NCBI RefSeq assembly: GCF_009727155.1
Contig: NZ_WNWM01000002.1
Coordinates: forward strand, 1,054,001-1,118,000
Reading direction: 5' to 3'
Source of the DNA: Pseudoduganella dura
GTDB lineage: Bacteria > Pseudomonadota > Gammaproteobacteria > Burkholderiales > Burkholderiaceae_D
DNA length: 64,000 nucleotides
Part shown: piece after piece, positions 1 through 8,656 of the stretch
How positions within the stretch are numbered: position 1 is the stretch's first letter
Layout of the letters: every line of letters starts with the position of its first letter
Position numbers and translations under genes: made by a program
The notes under the pieces: model-generated
The model's database searches: none
What the model saw: only the letters and a program-made list of their open reading frames with translations
What the model was told of the DNA's origin: nothing

Positions 1-593
1 GGTATGCGCCGTCGCTCACCTCGGACTCGGAAGCGGGCCTGGGCAGCTGGCCGGTGCAGGAAATCGCCCAGTTGCTGCACACGGGCGTGTCGCCGCGCGC
101 CACCGTGTTCGGCCCGATGGCCGAAGTGGTGGGCGAAAGCCTGCAGTACCTGTCCGAGGCGGATGTGCGGGCCATGGCGGTGTACCTGAAATCGCTGCCG
201 GCTTCGGCCAACGGCGGCGCGAAACACGAGCGTTCGAAGGCGCCGGAGGCGGTGGCGTTCCTGCAGGCCGGCGCCAGGCTGTACGACAAGCACTGCGCCG
301 AATGCCACGGCGCCACCGGCGCCGGCTTCCCGCCCCGCTACCCGCCGCTGGCGGGCAACCGCGCGCTGACGATGCCCGACTCCACCAATGCCATCCGCAT
401 CGTGCTCAACGGCGGCTTCCCGCCCGGCACGCGCGGCAACCCGCGCCCGTACGGCATGCCGCCGTTCGGCCACGCGCTCGACGACGGCGAGGTCGCCCAG
501 GTGGTCTCCTACCTGCGCAGCGCCTGGGGCAACAACGCCCCGCCGGTGAGCGGCACGGACGTCAACCGGTATCGCGCCGTGCCGCTGGACTGA
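1..593 (+). CDS. Multi-heme cytochrome c subunit, 3' part (5' end outside window)
   Basis: The reading frame is open from the window edge and ends at 593; about 196 residues are visible. The last domain has a heme-binding CAECH motif (Cys codon at 294) followed by a GMPPF segment that would supply the axial methionine. The first 65 residues look like the end of a preceding cytochrome c domain. The tail (PPLAGN, IRIVLNGG, SAWGNNAPPV) closely parallels the third heme domain of the cytochrome at 20308, so this is probably the electron-transfer subunit of a periplasmic alcohol or sugar dehydrogenase. Its partner flavoprotein would lie upstream of the window. The family call is firm; the substrate is unknown. 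Confidence 0.85.
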   Translation, partial: YAPSLTSDSEAGLGSWPVQEIAQLLHTGVSPRATVFGPMAEVVGESLQYLSEADVRAMAVYLKSLPASANGGAKHERSKAPEAVAFLQAGARLYDKHCAECHGATGAGFPPRYPPLAGNRALTMPDSTNAIRIVLNGGFPPGTRGNPRPYGMPPFGHALDDGEVAQVVSYLRSAWGNNAPPVSGTDVNRYRAVPLD

Positions 594-702
594 AAAATCT
601 GCGGCCTGTTCCGCTCCCGCTGCAGTCTGTCGCATGCGCCGCGACCGGCGGGGCGGGTTTCCGTACGATGGGGTCATCGACACAGCATTGACGGAGACAG
701 CC

Positions 703-1482
703 ATGAAAACCCATATCCTCGCCCTGGTCGGCACTGCCCTGCTCGCCGCCGTGCTGGCCGCGGGCGGGGCCGCCAGTTCGGCGGCGGCGGCCGATTCGCT
801 GGCGTGGCTGGGTGCCGGCGAGCGTGTGCAGGGCAGCGGCAGGATCGTGTCGCAGGCGCGCCAGCCGGGGCCGTTCCACGGCGTGGAGCTGTCGGTGGGC
901 GCACAGGTCGAGGTCGTCATCGGCGGCGACGATACGCTGACGATCGAAGGCGACGACAACATCCTGCCCCTCGTCGAAACGGCGGTGCGCAACGGCATGC
1001 TGGTCATCCGCCCCGTGAAGAAGAACATGCAGATCGATGGCCGCCGGCTGAAGATCGTGGTGCGGGCCCGCAACGTGGACAACCTGGGCGTGGCCGGTTC
1101 CGGCACGCTGCAGGCGACCCGCATTCGCGCCGACAAGCTCACGCTCGAAGTGGCCGGCTCCGGCGCGCTCGATATCGACGGCATCGAAGCGAAATCGATC
1201 GACGTGGAAGTGGCCGGCAGCGGCAAGGTGGAAGCGGCCGGCGAGGCGGCACGCGCCGCGATCTCGATCGCCGGCTCGGGCAAGGCCGATACCACCCGCC
1301 TGAACGTGCAGCATGCCACCGTGAGCGTGAGCGGTTCCGGCCAGTCGCTGCTGACGGCGCGCAGCACGATTACCGCCAACATCACCGGCTCCGGCAACGT
1401 GGGCTATTACGGCGATGCGCAACTGACCAAGGCGGTAGCCGGTTCCGGCACCGTGCAGCGCCTGGGCGCTTCCGCAAGATAA
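703..1482 (+). CDS. DUF2807 (head GIN domain) secreted protein
   Basis: 259 residues. The ATG at 703 follows a GGAGA ribosome site and starts a clear signal peptide (MKTHILALVGTALLAAVLAA, cut near AAAAD); the longer frame from 634 lacks one. The mature part repeats a short beta-helix pattern with Gly-Ser-Gly turns (AGSGTLQ, AGSGALDI, AGSGKVEA, AGSGKADT, SGSGQS, TGSGNVGYYG, AGSGTVQ), typical of the DUF2807 head-GIN fold found in exported adhesin-like proteins. It is likely periplasmic or surface-located. Function is not established for the family. It is a single gene, convergent with the TonB receptor. Confidence 0.85.
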   Translation: MKTHILALVGTALLAAVLAAGGAASSAAAADSLAWLGAGERVQGSGRIVSQARQPGPFHGVELSVGAQVEVVIGGDDTLTIEGDDNILPLVETAVRNGMLVIRPVKKNMQIDGRRLKIVVRARNVDNLGVAGSGTLQATRIRADKLTLEVAGSGALDIDGIEAKSIDVEVAGSGKVEAAGEAARAAISIAGSGKADTTRLNVQHATVSVSGSGQSLLTARSTITANITGSGNVGYYGDAQLTKAVAGSGTVQRLGASAR

Positions 1483-1508
1483 GCGGCTGCCAGGCCTACC
1501 CCTTTGCC

Positions 1509-1538
1509 AGGCCCGGCAGGCGCAAATCCGCCGGGCCT
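1509..1538. terminator. Hairpin between convergent genes
   Basis: A 9-bp perfect inverted repeat (AGGCCCGGC at 1509-1517, GCCGGGCCT at 1530-1538) lies between the convergent stops at 1482 and 1559. There is no T-run, so it is a weak or factor-dependent terminator at best. Confidence 0.4.
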
Positions 1539-1558
1539 GTCATCTCACCGGCTGGAGA

Positions 1559-3853
1559 TCACAGATCGAACTTCAGCTCGGCCACCAGCGTGCGCTGGGT
1601 GTACGGGTGGAATGCCCAGTACTTCTCGTTGCCCAGGTTGTCGACACCCAGCGCGCCGGACCAGTGATCGTCGAAGCGGTAACGCACCCGCGCGTCGGCC
1701 ACCAGGTAGCGCGACACCCCCATGTACGCAAAGCCGTTCGGGTCGCTGTTGTCCAGCGTGCCGTACTGCGTGCCGCTGTAGCGCAGGCCGGCGCTGGCGC
1801 TCAGCTTTTCGGTGGCGCGCCAGGTGGCCTGCGCGGTGGCCCGCCAGCGAGGCACCCGCGGCTGCCGCTTGCCCACCGATGCCGGCAACGCCGCGTTTTC
1901 GCGGATGCGCGAATCCGCGAACGTGAGGCTGGAATTGACCGACAGGCCGGCCACCAGCACGTCGTCGGCCTGCCGCGCCAGTTCCAGGCCGGTGGTGCGG
2001 ATGCGCCCCACGTTCTGCACCGTCGACACGGTGGGTGTCAACGGCTGCGAATACAGCGCGTCGCGCGTGCTCTCGTGGAACAGCGTCGCGCGCAGGCTGC
2101 CCTGGGGCAGCAGGCGCTCGGCCGTCAGCTCCTCCGTCCACGAGCGTTCGGCGCGCAGATCCGGGTCGGTATTGACGATGCGGCCGTCGACGATCGAGCC
2201 CTGGAACAGTTCGGCCGCGGTGGGGTTGCGGATCGCGCGGCCCGCCGAGGCCTTCAGCGTCCATTCGTCGGTCATGCGCCATGCCAGCGCGGCCTTCGGC
2301 GACCAGCCATCCTCGCGCCGCTCGCCAAAACGCAGCGGGCCGCTGGTGGCGTTCGCCACCTCGCCGCCATGGGCCTGCCAGCGTTCCCAGCGCGCGCCCA
2401 GCGTGGCCTTCCACTGTTCGTCGATGCGCCACGTGTCCTGCGCATACACGCTGGTGAGCCGCGTGTTGCCGTTGAAGGTCGACACGTGCCGGCCATCGGC
2501 GGCGGCCAGCCAGTCCGGCGTCGAGAACACCCGCGTGCGCAGCTGCGCGCCGTCGCGCTGCACGCCCAGGTCGACCGTGTGCGCGGCGTCCGGCCGCCAG
2601 ATGCCCTTCAGCGCCAGCGTCTGCCAGCCGCTGCCGGCCATGTCGGTCACGTTGCCCTGCCCCGTGGCATCCTGATCGGCCAGCACCACGGTGGGCACGC
2701 GCACCAGGTCCTTGCGGTAGTCGTACTTGCTGGCGGCTATCTCCCAGTCGAACGTGTCCTTCGCATGGCGCTTGATCGACAGGCCTTGCATCAGGTGTTC
2801 CAGGTCGCCCCGCTGCGGCGCGAAGTCGGAAGCGAGCAGCGTATAGCGGCGGCCGTCGACATCGATGTTGCCGCCCGTGACGCGATTGCCGGCCGCGTCG
2901 CGCAGGTACGAATCGCTGCGGCGGTCGGCATCGTTGCGCCACCAGCCCAGCGTGTAGCTGGCGCGCAGTACCGGCGAGAAGTCATACGCCAGCTTGACCT
3001 TGGCATGGTCCTGCACCGTGTGCACCTGGTTGTTCGCGCCGAGGATCAGCCACTCGCGGTTGGACGGATTGCGGCCGGCGACGGCGCCGGTAACCGGCAC
3101 GCTGCCGGCACCCGCCACGCCGCTCGATACCAGCCTGTTGGCGAAGCCGATCGGCTGGCCGTCGCTGTCCTGCCGCGACAGGTGCAGCCACCACGACAGC
3201 GCGCCGTGCCGGTCGCCCAGCGCGGCGCTGCCCTGCTTGCCGTAGAAGCTGTCGCGGGTGCCGTATTCGGCGAAGCGCTGCGCAAAGCCCGCCAGCCGCA
3301 TGTGGCCCTCCAGTTTCGCCGGCATGCGCGTCTGGAAATCGACGACGGCACCCACCGAGTTGCCGGGATACGCGGCCGAGAACGGGCCATACAGCACGTC
3401 GACGCGCTCGATTTCCTCCGGCGTGACGAGGCCCCAGCGCGGCGTGTACGTGGCGCCGTTGCCCAGCAGGTTCGACAGCAGGATGCCGTCCGCGTAAACC
3501 AGCGAGCGCGCGCTGTTGCCGGTGCCGGAGGCGCGGCTGGCCAGCACCGCGTGGTCATAGTCGCCGATGTAGCGCTTGCGCACGTTCAGGCTGGGAAAAT
3601 ATTTCAGCGCATCCTCGGCATCGAACGCGTTGATGCGCTCGGCGATCTGCGCGGCCGTGATGCCCTCGATCGTGGTCGGGATCTGCGTGGGCAGCGACGT
3701 GGGCCGGCCGCCGTGGATCGTTACCACATCGCTTACCTGCCCCGGCTCTTCGCTCTGCTTCTGCGTCTCGCTCTGCCCATGGCCTTGCGCCTGCGCGCAC
3801 AGGCCCAGCGCCGCCAGCATCGCTGCCAGCGGTCGTTTCGCGGGTTGGATCAT
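1559..3853 (-). CDS. TonB-dependent outer-membrane receptor, probably copper-linked
   Basis: 764 residues with an N-terminal signal peptide (MIQPAKRPLAAMLAALGLCA). A plug domain follows (ITAAQIAERINAFDAEDAL, VYADGILLSNLL, GLVTPEEIERVDVLYGPFSA), then a 22-strand barrel ending in a C-terminal aromatic/Leu signature (VAELKFDL). The ATG at 3853 was chosen because it starts the signal peptide and sits 8 bp after the PCu(A)C chaperone stop. It is the last gene of a DUF2946, PCu(A)C, receptor operon, which suggests uptake of copper or a copper chelate driven by TonB-ExbBD. The ligand is inferred from context only; siderophore or other metal complexes remain possible. Confidence 0.85.
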   Translation of the reverse strand: MIQPAKRPLAAMLAALGLCAQAQGHGQSETQKQSEEPGQVSDVVTIHGGRPTSLPTQIPTTIEGITAAQIAERINAFDAEDALKYFPSLNVRKRYIGDYDHAVLASRASGTGNSARSLVYADGILLSNLLGNGATYTPRWGLVTPEEIERVDVLYGPFSAAYPGNSVGAVVDFQTRMPAKLEGHMRLAGFAQRFAEYGTRDSFYGKQGSAALGDRHGALSWWLHLSRQDSDGQPIGFANRLVSSGVAGAGSVPVTGAVAGRNPSNREWLILGANNQVHTVQDHAKVKLAYDFSPVLRASYTLGWWRNDADRRSDSYLRDAAGNRVTGGNIDVDGRRYTLLASDFAPQRGDLEHLMQGLSIKRHAKDTFDWEIAASKYDYRKDLVRVPTVVLADQDATGQGNVTDMAGSGWQTLALKGIWRPDAAHTVDLGVQRDGAQLRTRVFSTPDWLAAADGRHVSTFNGNTRLTSVYAQDTWRIDEQWKATLGARWERWQAHGGEVANATSGPLRFGERREDGWSPKAALAWRMTDEWTLKASAGRAIRNPTAAELFQGSIVDGRIVNTDPDLRAERSWTEELTAERLLPQGSLRATLFHESTRDALYSQPLTPTVSTVQNVGRIRTTGLELARQADDVLVAGLSVNSSLTFADSRIRENAALPASVGKRQPRVPRWRATAQATWRATEKLSASAGLRYSGTQYGTLDNSDPNGFAYMGVSRYLVADARVRYRFDDHWSGALGVDNLGNEKYWAFHPYTQRTLVAELKFDL

Positions 3854-3861
3854 GGGGCCTC

Positions 3862-4332
3862 CTAGTGCCGGGCGGGAGCGTAGGTGAGGGGCCGGACCTG
3901 CAGCTGCACGTCGACGTTCTCGCGCTTGCCGTCCTTGTGCTCGACGACCAGGGTGAGCGGCACGGTCTCGCCTTCCTTCAGCTGGCGCTTGAGCCCCATC
4001 AGCATCACGTGGTAGCCGCCCGGGGCGAGCGGCACGGCCTTGCCGGCCGGCAGGTCGATCGTGTCGACATGGGCCATGGCCATGCGGTCGCCCTGCATCG
4101 ACATCTGGTGCAGCTCGGCCGTGGCGACCGGGCTGCTGACGCCGACCAGGCGCGCGGCGGTTTTCGATTCGATTTGCATGAACGCGCCGGAAGCCTTGGC
4201 GGCGGGAACGGTGGCGCGGGCCCACGCATCGGTGACGGCGACCTGGGCCTGCCCCTGGGTCCGGGCCTGGGTTTGGGCCTGCGCTGCAACGGCGGTGGCT
4301 GCCAGGAAGGCGGCGAAAATGAGGTGTTTCAT
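3862..4332 (-). CDS. Periplasmic copper chaperone PCu(A)C
   Basis: 156 residues. It has a signal peptide (MKHLIFAAFLAATAVAAQAQ) with the start at 4332. The family's copper ligands are visible as H75-x-M77, further Met at 79, 84 and 86, and H108-x-M110 in GGYHVMLMGL. PCu(A)C proteins carry Cu(I) in the periplasm, usually toward the CuA site of cytochrome oxidase. It lies between a DUF2946 gene and the TonB receptor in one minus-strand operon. A short Gln/Thr-rich stretch (TQARTQGQAQ) between the signal and the domain is unusual. Confidence 0.9.
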   Translation of the reverse strand: MKHLIFAAFLAATAVAAQAQTQARTQGQAQVAVTDAWARATVPAAKASGAFMQIESKTAARLVGVSSPVATAELHQMSMQGDRMAMAHVDTIDLPAGKAVPLAPGGYHVMLMGLKRQLKEGETVPLTLVVEHKDGKRENVDVQLQVRPLTYAPARH

Positions 4333-4372
4333 GGTGACTCCTGAAATGGTTGAAGGACTGCGCAACTGAAAA

Positions 4373-4822
4373 TCAGGAGACGGCGGGAGGCCCCCGCGGT
4401 CGTGCGCCGGCCCAGGCCTGCAGCGGCCGCGGCGCGTGGTAGTACAGGTAAGGCCGTTCCGGCATGGCCGCGGCGGGCGGCACCGTGAGGCTGGCCGGCG
4501 GCGGCAGCCCCAGCGCGCCGGCATGCGGCAGGCAGTAGCCGCAGTCAGCCATCGACATCGTTTCGTCACCCTGCCCGCGCATTTGCTCCTGCATGGACTT
4601 GGCAGGCACGGGCCGCGCGCGGTCCGTCAGCACCAGGAACGTGGCCTCGTCGAGTTCGCCGAAGCCGGCCAGCCGGGTGCCGTCGTTCAGGCAGATTTCC
4701 CATGTGTGCTGCTGGCCGCGCTCCAGGCCGAGCGCATGCGACACGGCCGGCGCGAGCGCGTTCATCAGGATCGCGCAGCACGCGAGCCAGACCTGCAGCA
4801 GCCGTTTGCACGATGGGTTCAT
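4373..4822 (-). CDS. DUF2946 family protein, probably metal-related
   Basis: 149 residues, first gene of the copper-linked operon, 40 bp before the PCu(A)C gene. The N-terminus carries a hydrophobic segment with two adjacent Cys (VWLACCAILMNALAPAVSHA), as usual in DUF2946. A later MADCGYCLPHAG stretch offers Cys and His that could bind metal. The C-terminus is Pro-rich. DUF2946 members commonly neighbour copper uptake genes, but their biochemical role is not established. Membrane attachment or periplasmic export through the N-terminal segment is likely. Confidence 0.75.
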   Translation of the reverse strand: MNPSCKRLLQVWLACCAILMNALAPAVSHALGLERGQQHTWEICLNDGTRLAGFGELDEATFLVLTDRARPVPAKSMQEQMRGQGDETMSMADCGYCLPHAGALGLPPPASLTVPPAAAMPERPYLYYHAPRPLQAWAGARPRGPPAVS

Positions 4823-4899
4823 GCCGGGAATTATAGCTTGCCGCTGCAGGCGCGCGCGTTCGCCGTTAAGATGGCGGGCTGTACAAGCGAGGGTCCGTC

Positions 4900-6033
4900 A
4901 TGCAGCCAGGTTCACATCTCGACAAGGTCATCGACAGCGCACTGGCCCGCCAGCGCATCGTCGGCGCGGTGGTGCTGGTCGCGCGCGACGGCGAGATCGT
5001 CTACCGCCGCGCGGCGGGCAGCGCGGACCGCGAGCACGGCGTGCCGATGCGGGGCGATGCGGTGTTCCGGCTGGCATCGTTCACCAAGCCGCTGGTGGCG
5101 ACCGCCGCCCTGAAACTGGCCGACGATGAAACGATCGACCTCGCCGCGCCCGTCACGGACTGGCTGCCGGCGTTCCGCCCGCGCCTGCCCGACGGCATCG
5201 CGCCGGCAATCACGCTGCAGCACCTGCTGACGCACACGGCCGGCCTGTCGTACGGGTTCCTCGAAACGGCGGACGGCCCCTATCGCCGGGCACGCGTGTC
5301 GGACGGCCTGGACCAGCCGGGCCTGTCGCTCGACGAAAACCTGGCCCGCATCGCTTCCGCGCCGCTGGCCTACCCGCCCGGCACCGGCTGGCGCTATTCG
5401 GTGGCGACGGACGTGCTGGGCGCGGTGCTGGAAAAAGCGGCCGGCATGGCTCTGCCGCTGGTCGTGCAGCGCGAAGTGACGGGCCCCTTGCGGATGCGCG
5501 ATACCGCCTTCCACGTCGTCGACGACAGCCGGCTGGCAGTGCCCTACCGCGATGCCAAGCCGGCCGCGCCGGTGCGCATGGGCAGCGAGGAAGCGGTGCC
5601 GTTCATCGAAGGTGCCGCGCACTTCGCGCCGGGGCGCATTCTCGACGCGGCATCCTACCCGTCCGGCGGTTCCGGCATGGCCGGCACGGCGGACGATTTC
5701 ATGCGTTTCCTGTTGAGCCTGCGCACGTCGAACCGCGCGATCCTGCGCGCGGCCGAAGTGGACCGCACCGGCACCGGCGCAATGACGCAGGGCCCCGGCT
5801 GGGGCTTCGGCTATCTCGGCGCGGTGCTGGGGCACCCGAAGGAAGCGCACTCGCCGCAGTCGGCCGGCACGCTGCAGTGGGGCGGCGCGTATGGGCACAG
5901 CTGGTTCTTCGATCCGGTGGCGGACCTGGCCGTGGTGCAGCTCACCAACACCGCGTTCGAGGGAATGGCGGGCGCATTCCCGCGCGACGTGCGCAATGCC
6001 GCGTACCGGGATTTCCCACTGCGGGCATTCTGA
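4900..6033 (+). CDS. Serine hydrolase of the beta-lactamase / penicillin-binding-protein fold
   Basis: 377 residues, beginning MQPGSHLDKVIDSAL with no signal peptide, so probably cytoplasmic. The active-site S-x-x-K is visible as S60-FTK63 (RLASFTKPLV), and RYSVATD occupies the Tyr-motif position. QHLLTHTAGLSYG is the conserved Leu-Thr-His-Thr-Gly helix. This class C-like family includes esterases, D-aminopeptidases and transpeptidase-like enzymes. The Tyr motif is Y-S-V instead of Y-x-N, which favours an esterase over a true beta-lactamase. It is convergent with yaeQ. A direct repeat copies its last codons just beyond the stop. Confidence 0.8.
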   Translation: MQPGSHLDKVIDSALARQRIVGAVVLVARDGEIVYRRAAGSADREHGVPMRGDAVFRLASFTKPLVATAALKLADDETIDLAAPVTDWLPAFRPRLPDGIAPAITLQHLLTHTAGLSYGFLETADGPYRRARVSDGLDQPGLSLDENLARIASAPLAYPPGTGWRYSVATDVLGAVLEKAAGMALPLVVQREVTGPLRMRDTAFHVVDDSRLAVPYRDAKPAAPVRMGSEEAVPFIEGAAHFAPGRILDAASYPSGGSGMAGTADDFMRFLLSLRTSNRAILRAAEVDRTGTGAMTQGPGWGFGYLGAVLGHPKEAHSPQSAGTLQWGGAYGHSWFFDPVADLAVVQLTNTAFEGMAGAFPRDVRNAAYRDFPLRAF

Positions 6034-6065
6034 CTCCGGGAATGCCGGCTGCGGGAATTCTGACT
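6019..6065 (+). repeat. Direct repeat spanning the stop codon of the serine hydrolase
   Basis: A 17-bp sequence (CTGCGGGCATTCTGACT, 6019-6035) that contains the stop codon recurs with one mismatch at 6049-6065, 30 bp further on. The copy falls in the short gap before the convergent yaeQ end. Confidence 0.8.
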
Positions 6066-6112
6066 GGGGCATTTCCGACGGCGCTTCCAGCCGTGGGCTT
6101 GCCGCAGCGCGA

Positions 6113-6664
6113 TCACTTCATCTGGCGCTCGGCCTTCCACACCTCGCGCTCGACCAGCACCGTGTCGGTGCCGTCGGTCAGCCAGATCTGGCCATCCTGG
6201 ATCGTGCATTGCAGCTGCATGTTCCGCTGCGCCATCTTTTCCAGCGCCGCCGTGGTTTCGGCCGGCAGGTTGACGACGGACACGTTCTTGGCGCGCTCGA
6301 TCTTGTTGGCGATGTTCTTCCACCAGATCGGGCTGGCCGTGCTGTAGCAGTAGACGATCACGTGTTCGGCGCGGCCGGCGCCCTTCAGGATGCGGCGCTC
6401 TTCCGGCTGGCCCACTTCGATCCACAGCTCGATCGCATCGGTCAGGTCCTTCTGCCACAGGTCCGGCTCTTCCACGTCGAACATGCCCTTGGTGAAGCTG
6501 AGCCCTTCGTTGGCGTGGATCGCGAACGCCAGCAGGCGCACCATCATGCGTTCGTCCGTTTCGGACGGGTGGCGCGCCAGCGTGAGCGTGTGGTTGCCGT
6601 AGTAATTGCGGTCCATGTCGGCGATCGACAGTTCCGCCTTATAAATTGTTGCCTTGAGTGCCAT
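6113..6664 (-). CDS. yaeQ: YaeQ family protein
   Basis: 183 residues, the usual YaeQ length. Recognised from the N-terminus MALKATIYKAELSIADMDR, the DEPDLWQKDLT-like segment (EEPDLWQKDL), WIEVGQPEERR and VYCYSTASPIWW. The fold is a PD-(D/E)XK nuclease-like domain by family knowledge. YaeQ was linked to suppression of RfaH loss, but its biochemical activity is not settled. It is monocistronic on the minus strand, downstream of purU with a 29-bp gap, so co-transcription with purU is possible. Confidence 0.9.
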   Translation of the reverse strand: MALKATIYKAELSIADMDRNYYGNHTLTLARHPSETDERMMVRLLAFAIHANEGLSFTKGMFDVEEPDLWQKDLTDAIELWIEVGQPEERRILKGAGRAEHVIVYCYSTASPIWWKNIANKIERAKNVSVVNLPAETTAALEKMAQRNMQLQCTIQDGQIWLTDGTDTVLVEREVWKAERQMK

Positions 6665-6693
6665 TGAAACGATCTAGGGTGACGTGAGGTTGA

Positions 6694-7572
6694 CTACTTG
6701 AAAATGACGGTACGGTCGCCGTTCTGCAGCACGCGGTGCTCGACGAACCACTTGACGGCGCGCGCCAGCACCACGCATTCCACGTCGCGGCCGATCGCGG
6801 ACAGCGTTTCCGCTTCCATCGAATGGTCGACGCGTTCCACATCCTGCTCGATGATCGGGCCTTCGTCCAGGTCGCCCGTGACGAAGTGCGCGGTGGCGCC
6901 GATCAGCTTCACGCCGCGCTTGTGCGCCTGCGCATACGGCCGGGCGCCCTTGAAGCTCGGCAGGAAGGAATGGTGGATATTGATGGCCTTGCCGCGCAGC
7001 CTCGTGCACAGCGTGGGCGACAGGATCTGCATGTAGCGCGCCAGCACCACCAGGTCGATCTCGTGCGAGTCCACCAGGTCGAGGATGCGGGCTTCCTGCG
7101 CCAGCTTGGCCGACTCCGGCGCACCGGCCGCCAGCGGCAGGTGGTGGAACGGGATGTTGTAGCTGGCGGCCAGCTGGTAGAAATCCATGTGGTTCGACAC
7201 GATGGCCGGGATCTCGACCGGCAGCAGCCCGCTCTTGTAGCGGAACAGCAGGTCGTTCAGGCAATGGCCGATCTTCGACACCATCAGCAGCACGCGCGGC
7301 TTGCGGTGCGCGTCGTAGAGGTTCCATTCCAGGCGCAATGCATCATCGGAATGCGCGGCCAGCTCGGCAAAGCCGGTGCGCAGCTCCGTGTCGCCCACCG
7401 CCGCATCCTCGGCGGCGAAATGCACGCGCATGAAGAAGCGGCGCGTTTCCTGGTCGCCGAACTGGGCGGAATCGATGATGTTGCAGCCGTGCTCGGCAAG
7501 GAAGCCGGATACGCGGTGCACGATGCCGCGCTGGTCCGGGCAGGAAAGCGTGAGGATGTATTCGGGATGCAT
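6694..7572 (-). CDS. purU: Formyltetrahydrofolate deformylase
   Basis: 292 residues. It hydrolyses 10-formyl-THF to THF and formate, balancing one-carbon pools and feeding formate to purine synthesis. An N-terminal ACT domain (MHPEYILTLSCPDQRGIVHR, about 1-85) precedes the formyltransferase domain. The latter shows INIHHSFLPSFKG and VTGDLDEGPI, which hold the catalytic Asn, His and Asp. The ATG at 7572 begins the ACT domain exactly; the longer open frame upstream is not conserved-looking. The 308-bp upstream gap is shared with the divergent hemerythrin gene. Confidence 0.93.
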   Translation of the reverse strand: MHPEYILTLSCPDQRGIVHRVSGFLAEHGCNIIDSAQFGDQETRRFFMRVHFAAEDAAVGDTELRTGFAELAAHSDDALRLEWNLYDAHRKPRVLLMVSKIGHCLNDLLFRYKSGLLPVEIPAIVSNHMDFYQLAASYNIPFHHLPLAAGAPESAKLAQEARILDLVDSHEIDLVVLARYMQILSPTLCTRLRGKAINIHHSFLPSFKGARPYAQAHKRGVKLIGATAHFVTGDLDEGPIIEQDVERVDHSMEAETLSAIGRDVECVVLARAVKWFVEHRVLQNGDRTVIFK

Positions 7573-7880
7573 GGTTGAAAATTGGACTGAAAGGTTTGGC
7601 TGCGAAGTTGTTGATGAAAATCTGGTGGCGAAGTCTGGTGGCAAAGTCTGGTGGATAGCCCGACCGCGAGGTTTTTGGCTGCGCAGCTGCTGAAAGGCCG
7701 GCCCGGATACGGCGGCGCAAGAGGCTATTGTCGCACGAACGGCAGAGCATACCAATATGGCAAGGGCGCGCCCGTATTGCGCCAGGCGGCCTATACTCGA
7801 TTCCAGGTAACAGGCAGCCGCCGCGCGGCCCTGCGCGGTATCCTCAACCAGCGTTCGACCGAACATCAGGAGAGCCACCC
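7573..7880. other. Divergent intergenic region, purU / hemerythrin gene
   Basis: 308 bp between two divergent start codons. It holds a short 13-bp tandem repeat at 7621-7659. I see no convincing small gene here. Promoters for both genes should lie in it, but I cannot place boxes with confidence. Confidence 0.5.
7621..7659. repeat. 13-bp tandem repeat upstream of purU
   Basis: About three copies of a 13-bp unit (TCTGGTGGCGAAG at 7621, TCTGGTGGCAAAG at 7634, then TCTGGTGGATAGC at 7647, degenerate at its end). They lie 49-87 bp upstream of the purU start, within its expected promoter or leader. Confidence 0.75.
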
Positions 7881-8498
7881 ATGACCACCGATACCCCCCG
7901 AGACGGCAAGGATCCCGTCCCCATGCCGAGCGCCGCCAACCACCCCGCCGTCGACATGCCGCGCACCCGGAATGCCCAGGCAAAGGACGCCGTTGCCCTG
8001 CTCATAGCCGACCACGACAAGGTCAAGCAACTGTTCCGCGAATACGAGCGCCTGCAGAACATCGGCGACATCAGCCTGAAGGCCGACCTGGCCTTGCAGC
8101 TCTGTATGGAACTGGAAATCCACACGGCCATCGAGGAAGAAATCTTCTACCCCGCCGTGCGCACCGAAACCGGCGATGCGAAGATGGTGCAGGAAGCCAT
8201 CCAGGAACACGCCGAGGCGAAGGAGCTGATCGCCCATATCCAGGGCATGTCGGGCGACGATCCGGATCTCGACAGCACCGTGGCGATGCTGCGCAAGGCG
8301 ATCGAGCACCATGTGCAGGAAGAGGAACAGGCCATGTTCCCGATGGCGCGCCAGGGCGATGCCGACCTGGCGGCGCTGTGCGAACAGCTGGCCGACCGCA
8401 AGGAGCAACTGGAACACGACATGGGCGCCCGCCCGTTGCGCAGCGGCACGCGTGAAGCGGTCGGCGAACGTTCCGCCATCGGCAAGGCCGATTCCTGA
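7881..8498 (+). CDS. Hemerythrin HHE cation-binding protein
   Basis: 205 residues, ATG at 7881 after an AGGAGA ribosome site. A helical hemerythrin bundle is seen with metal-ligand motifs in order: IADHDKVKQLF, EIHTAIEEEIFYPAV, QEHAEAKELI and IEHHVQEEEQAMFP. Such domains bind a di-iron centre and sense or store O2 or iron, or help repair oxidised iron centres. The first about 35 residues are a Pro-rich polar extension. The last 40 residues are charged and probably disordered. It is followed by a KGG stress protein and Dps, suggesting a general stress neighbourhood. Confidence 0.88.
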   Translation: MTTDTPRDGKDPVPMPSAANHPAVDMPRTRNAQAKDAVALLIADHDKVKQLFREYERLQNIGDISLKADLALQLCMELEIHTAIEEEIFYPAVRTETGDAKMVQEAIQEHAEAKELIAHIQGMSGDDPDLDSTVAMLRKAIEHHVQEEEQAMFPMARQGDADLAALCEQLADRKEQLEHDMGARPLRSGTREAVGERSAIGKADS

Positions 8499-8656
8499 TC
8501 GATCGCCGGAACTTACACGACGAACTCCTCCTCTAACCACACGAAGCGGCCGACCTTGCCGCTTCGTGGCCCGGGCCCCGGCCCGGAATCTGAATCCGAT
8601 CGATCAATAAACCAAATTCGTCGATGCAAATTCGATCCCAGAGAGAGAGGTGAAAC

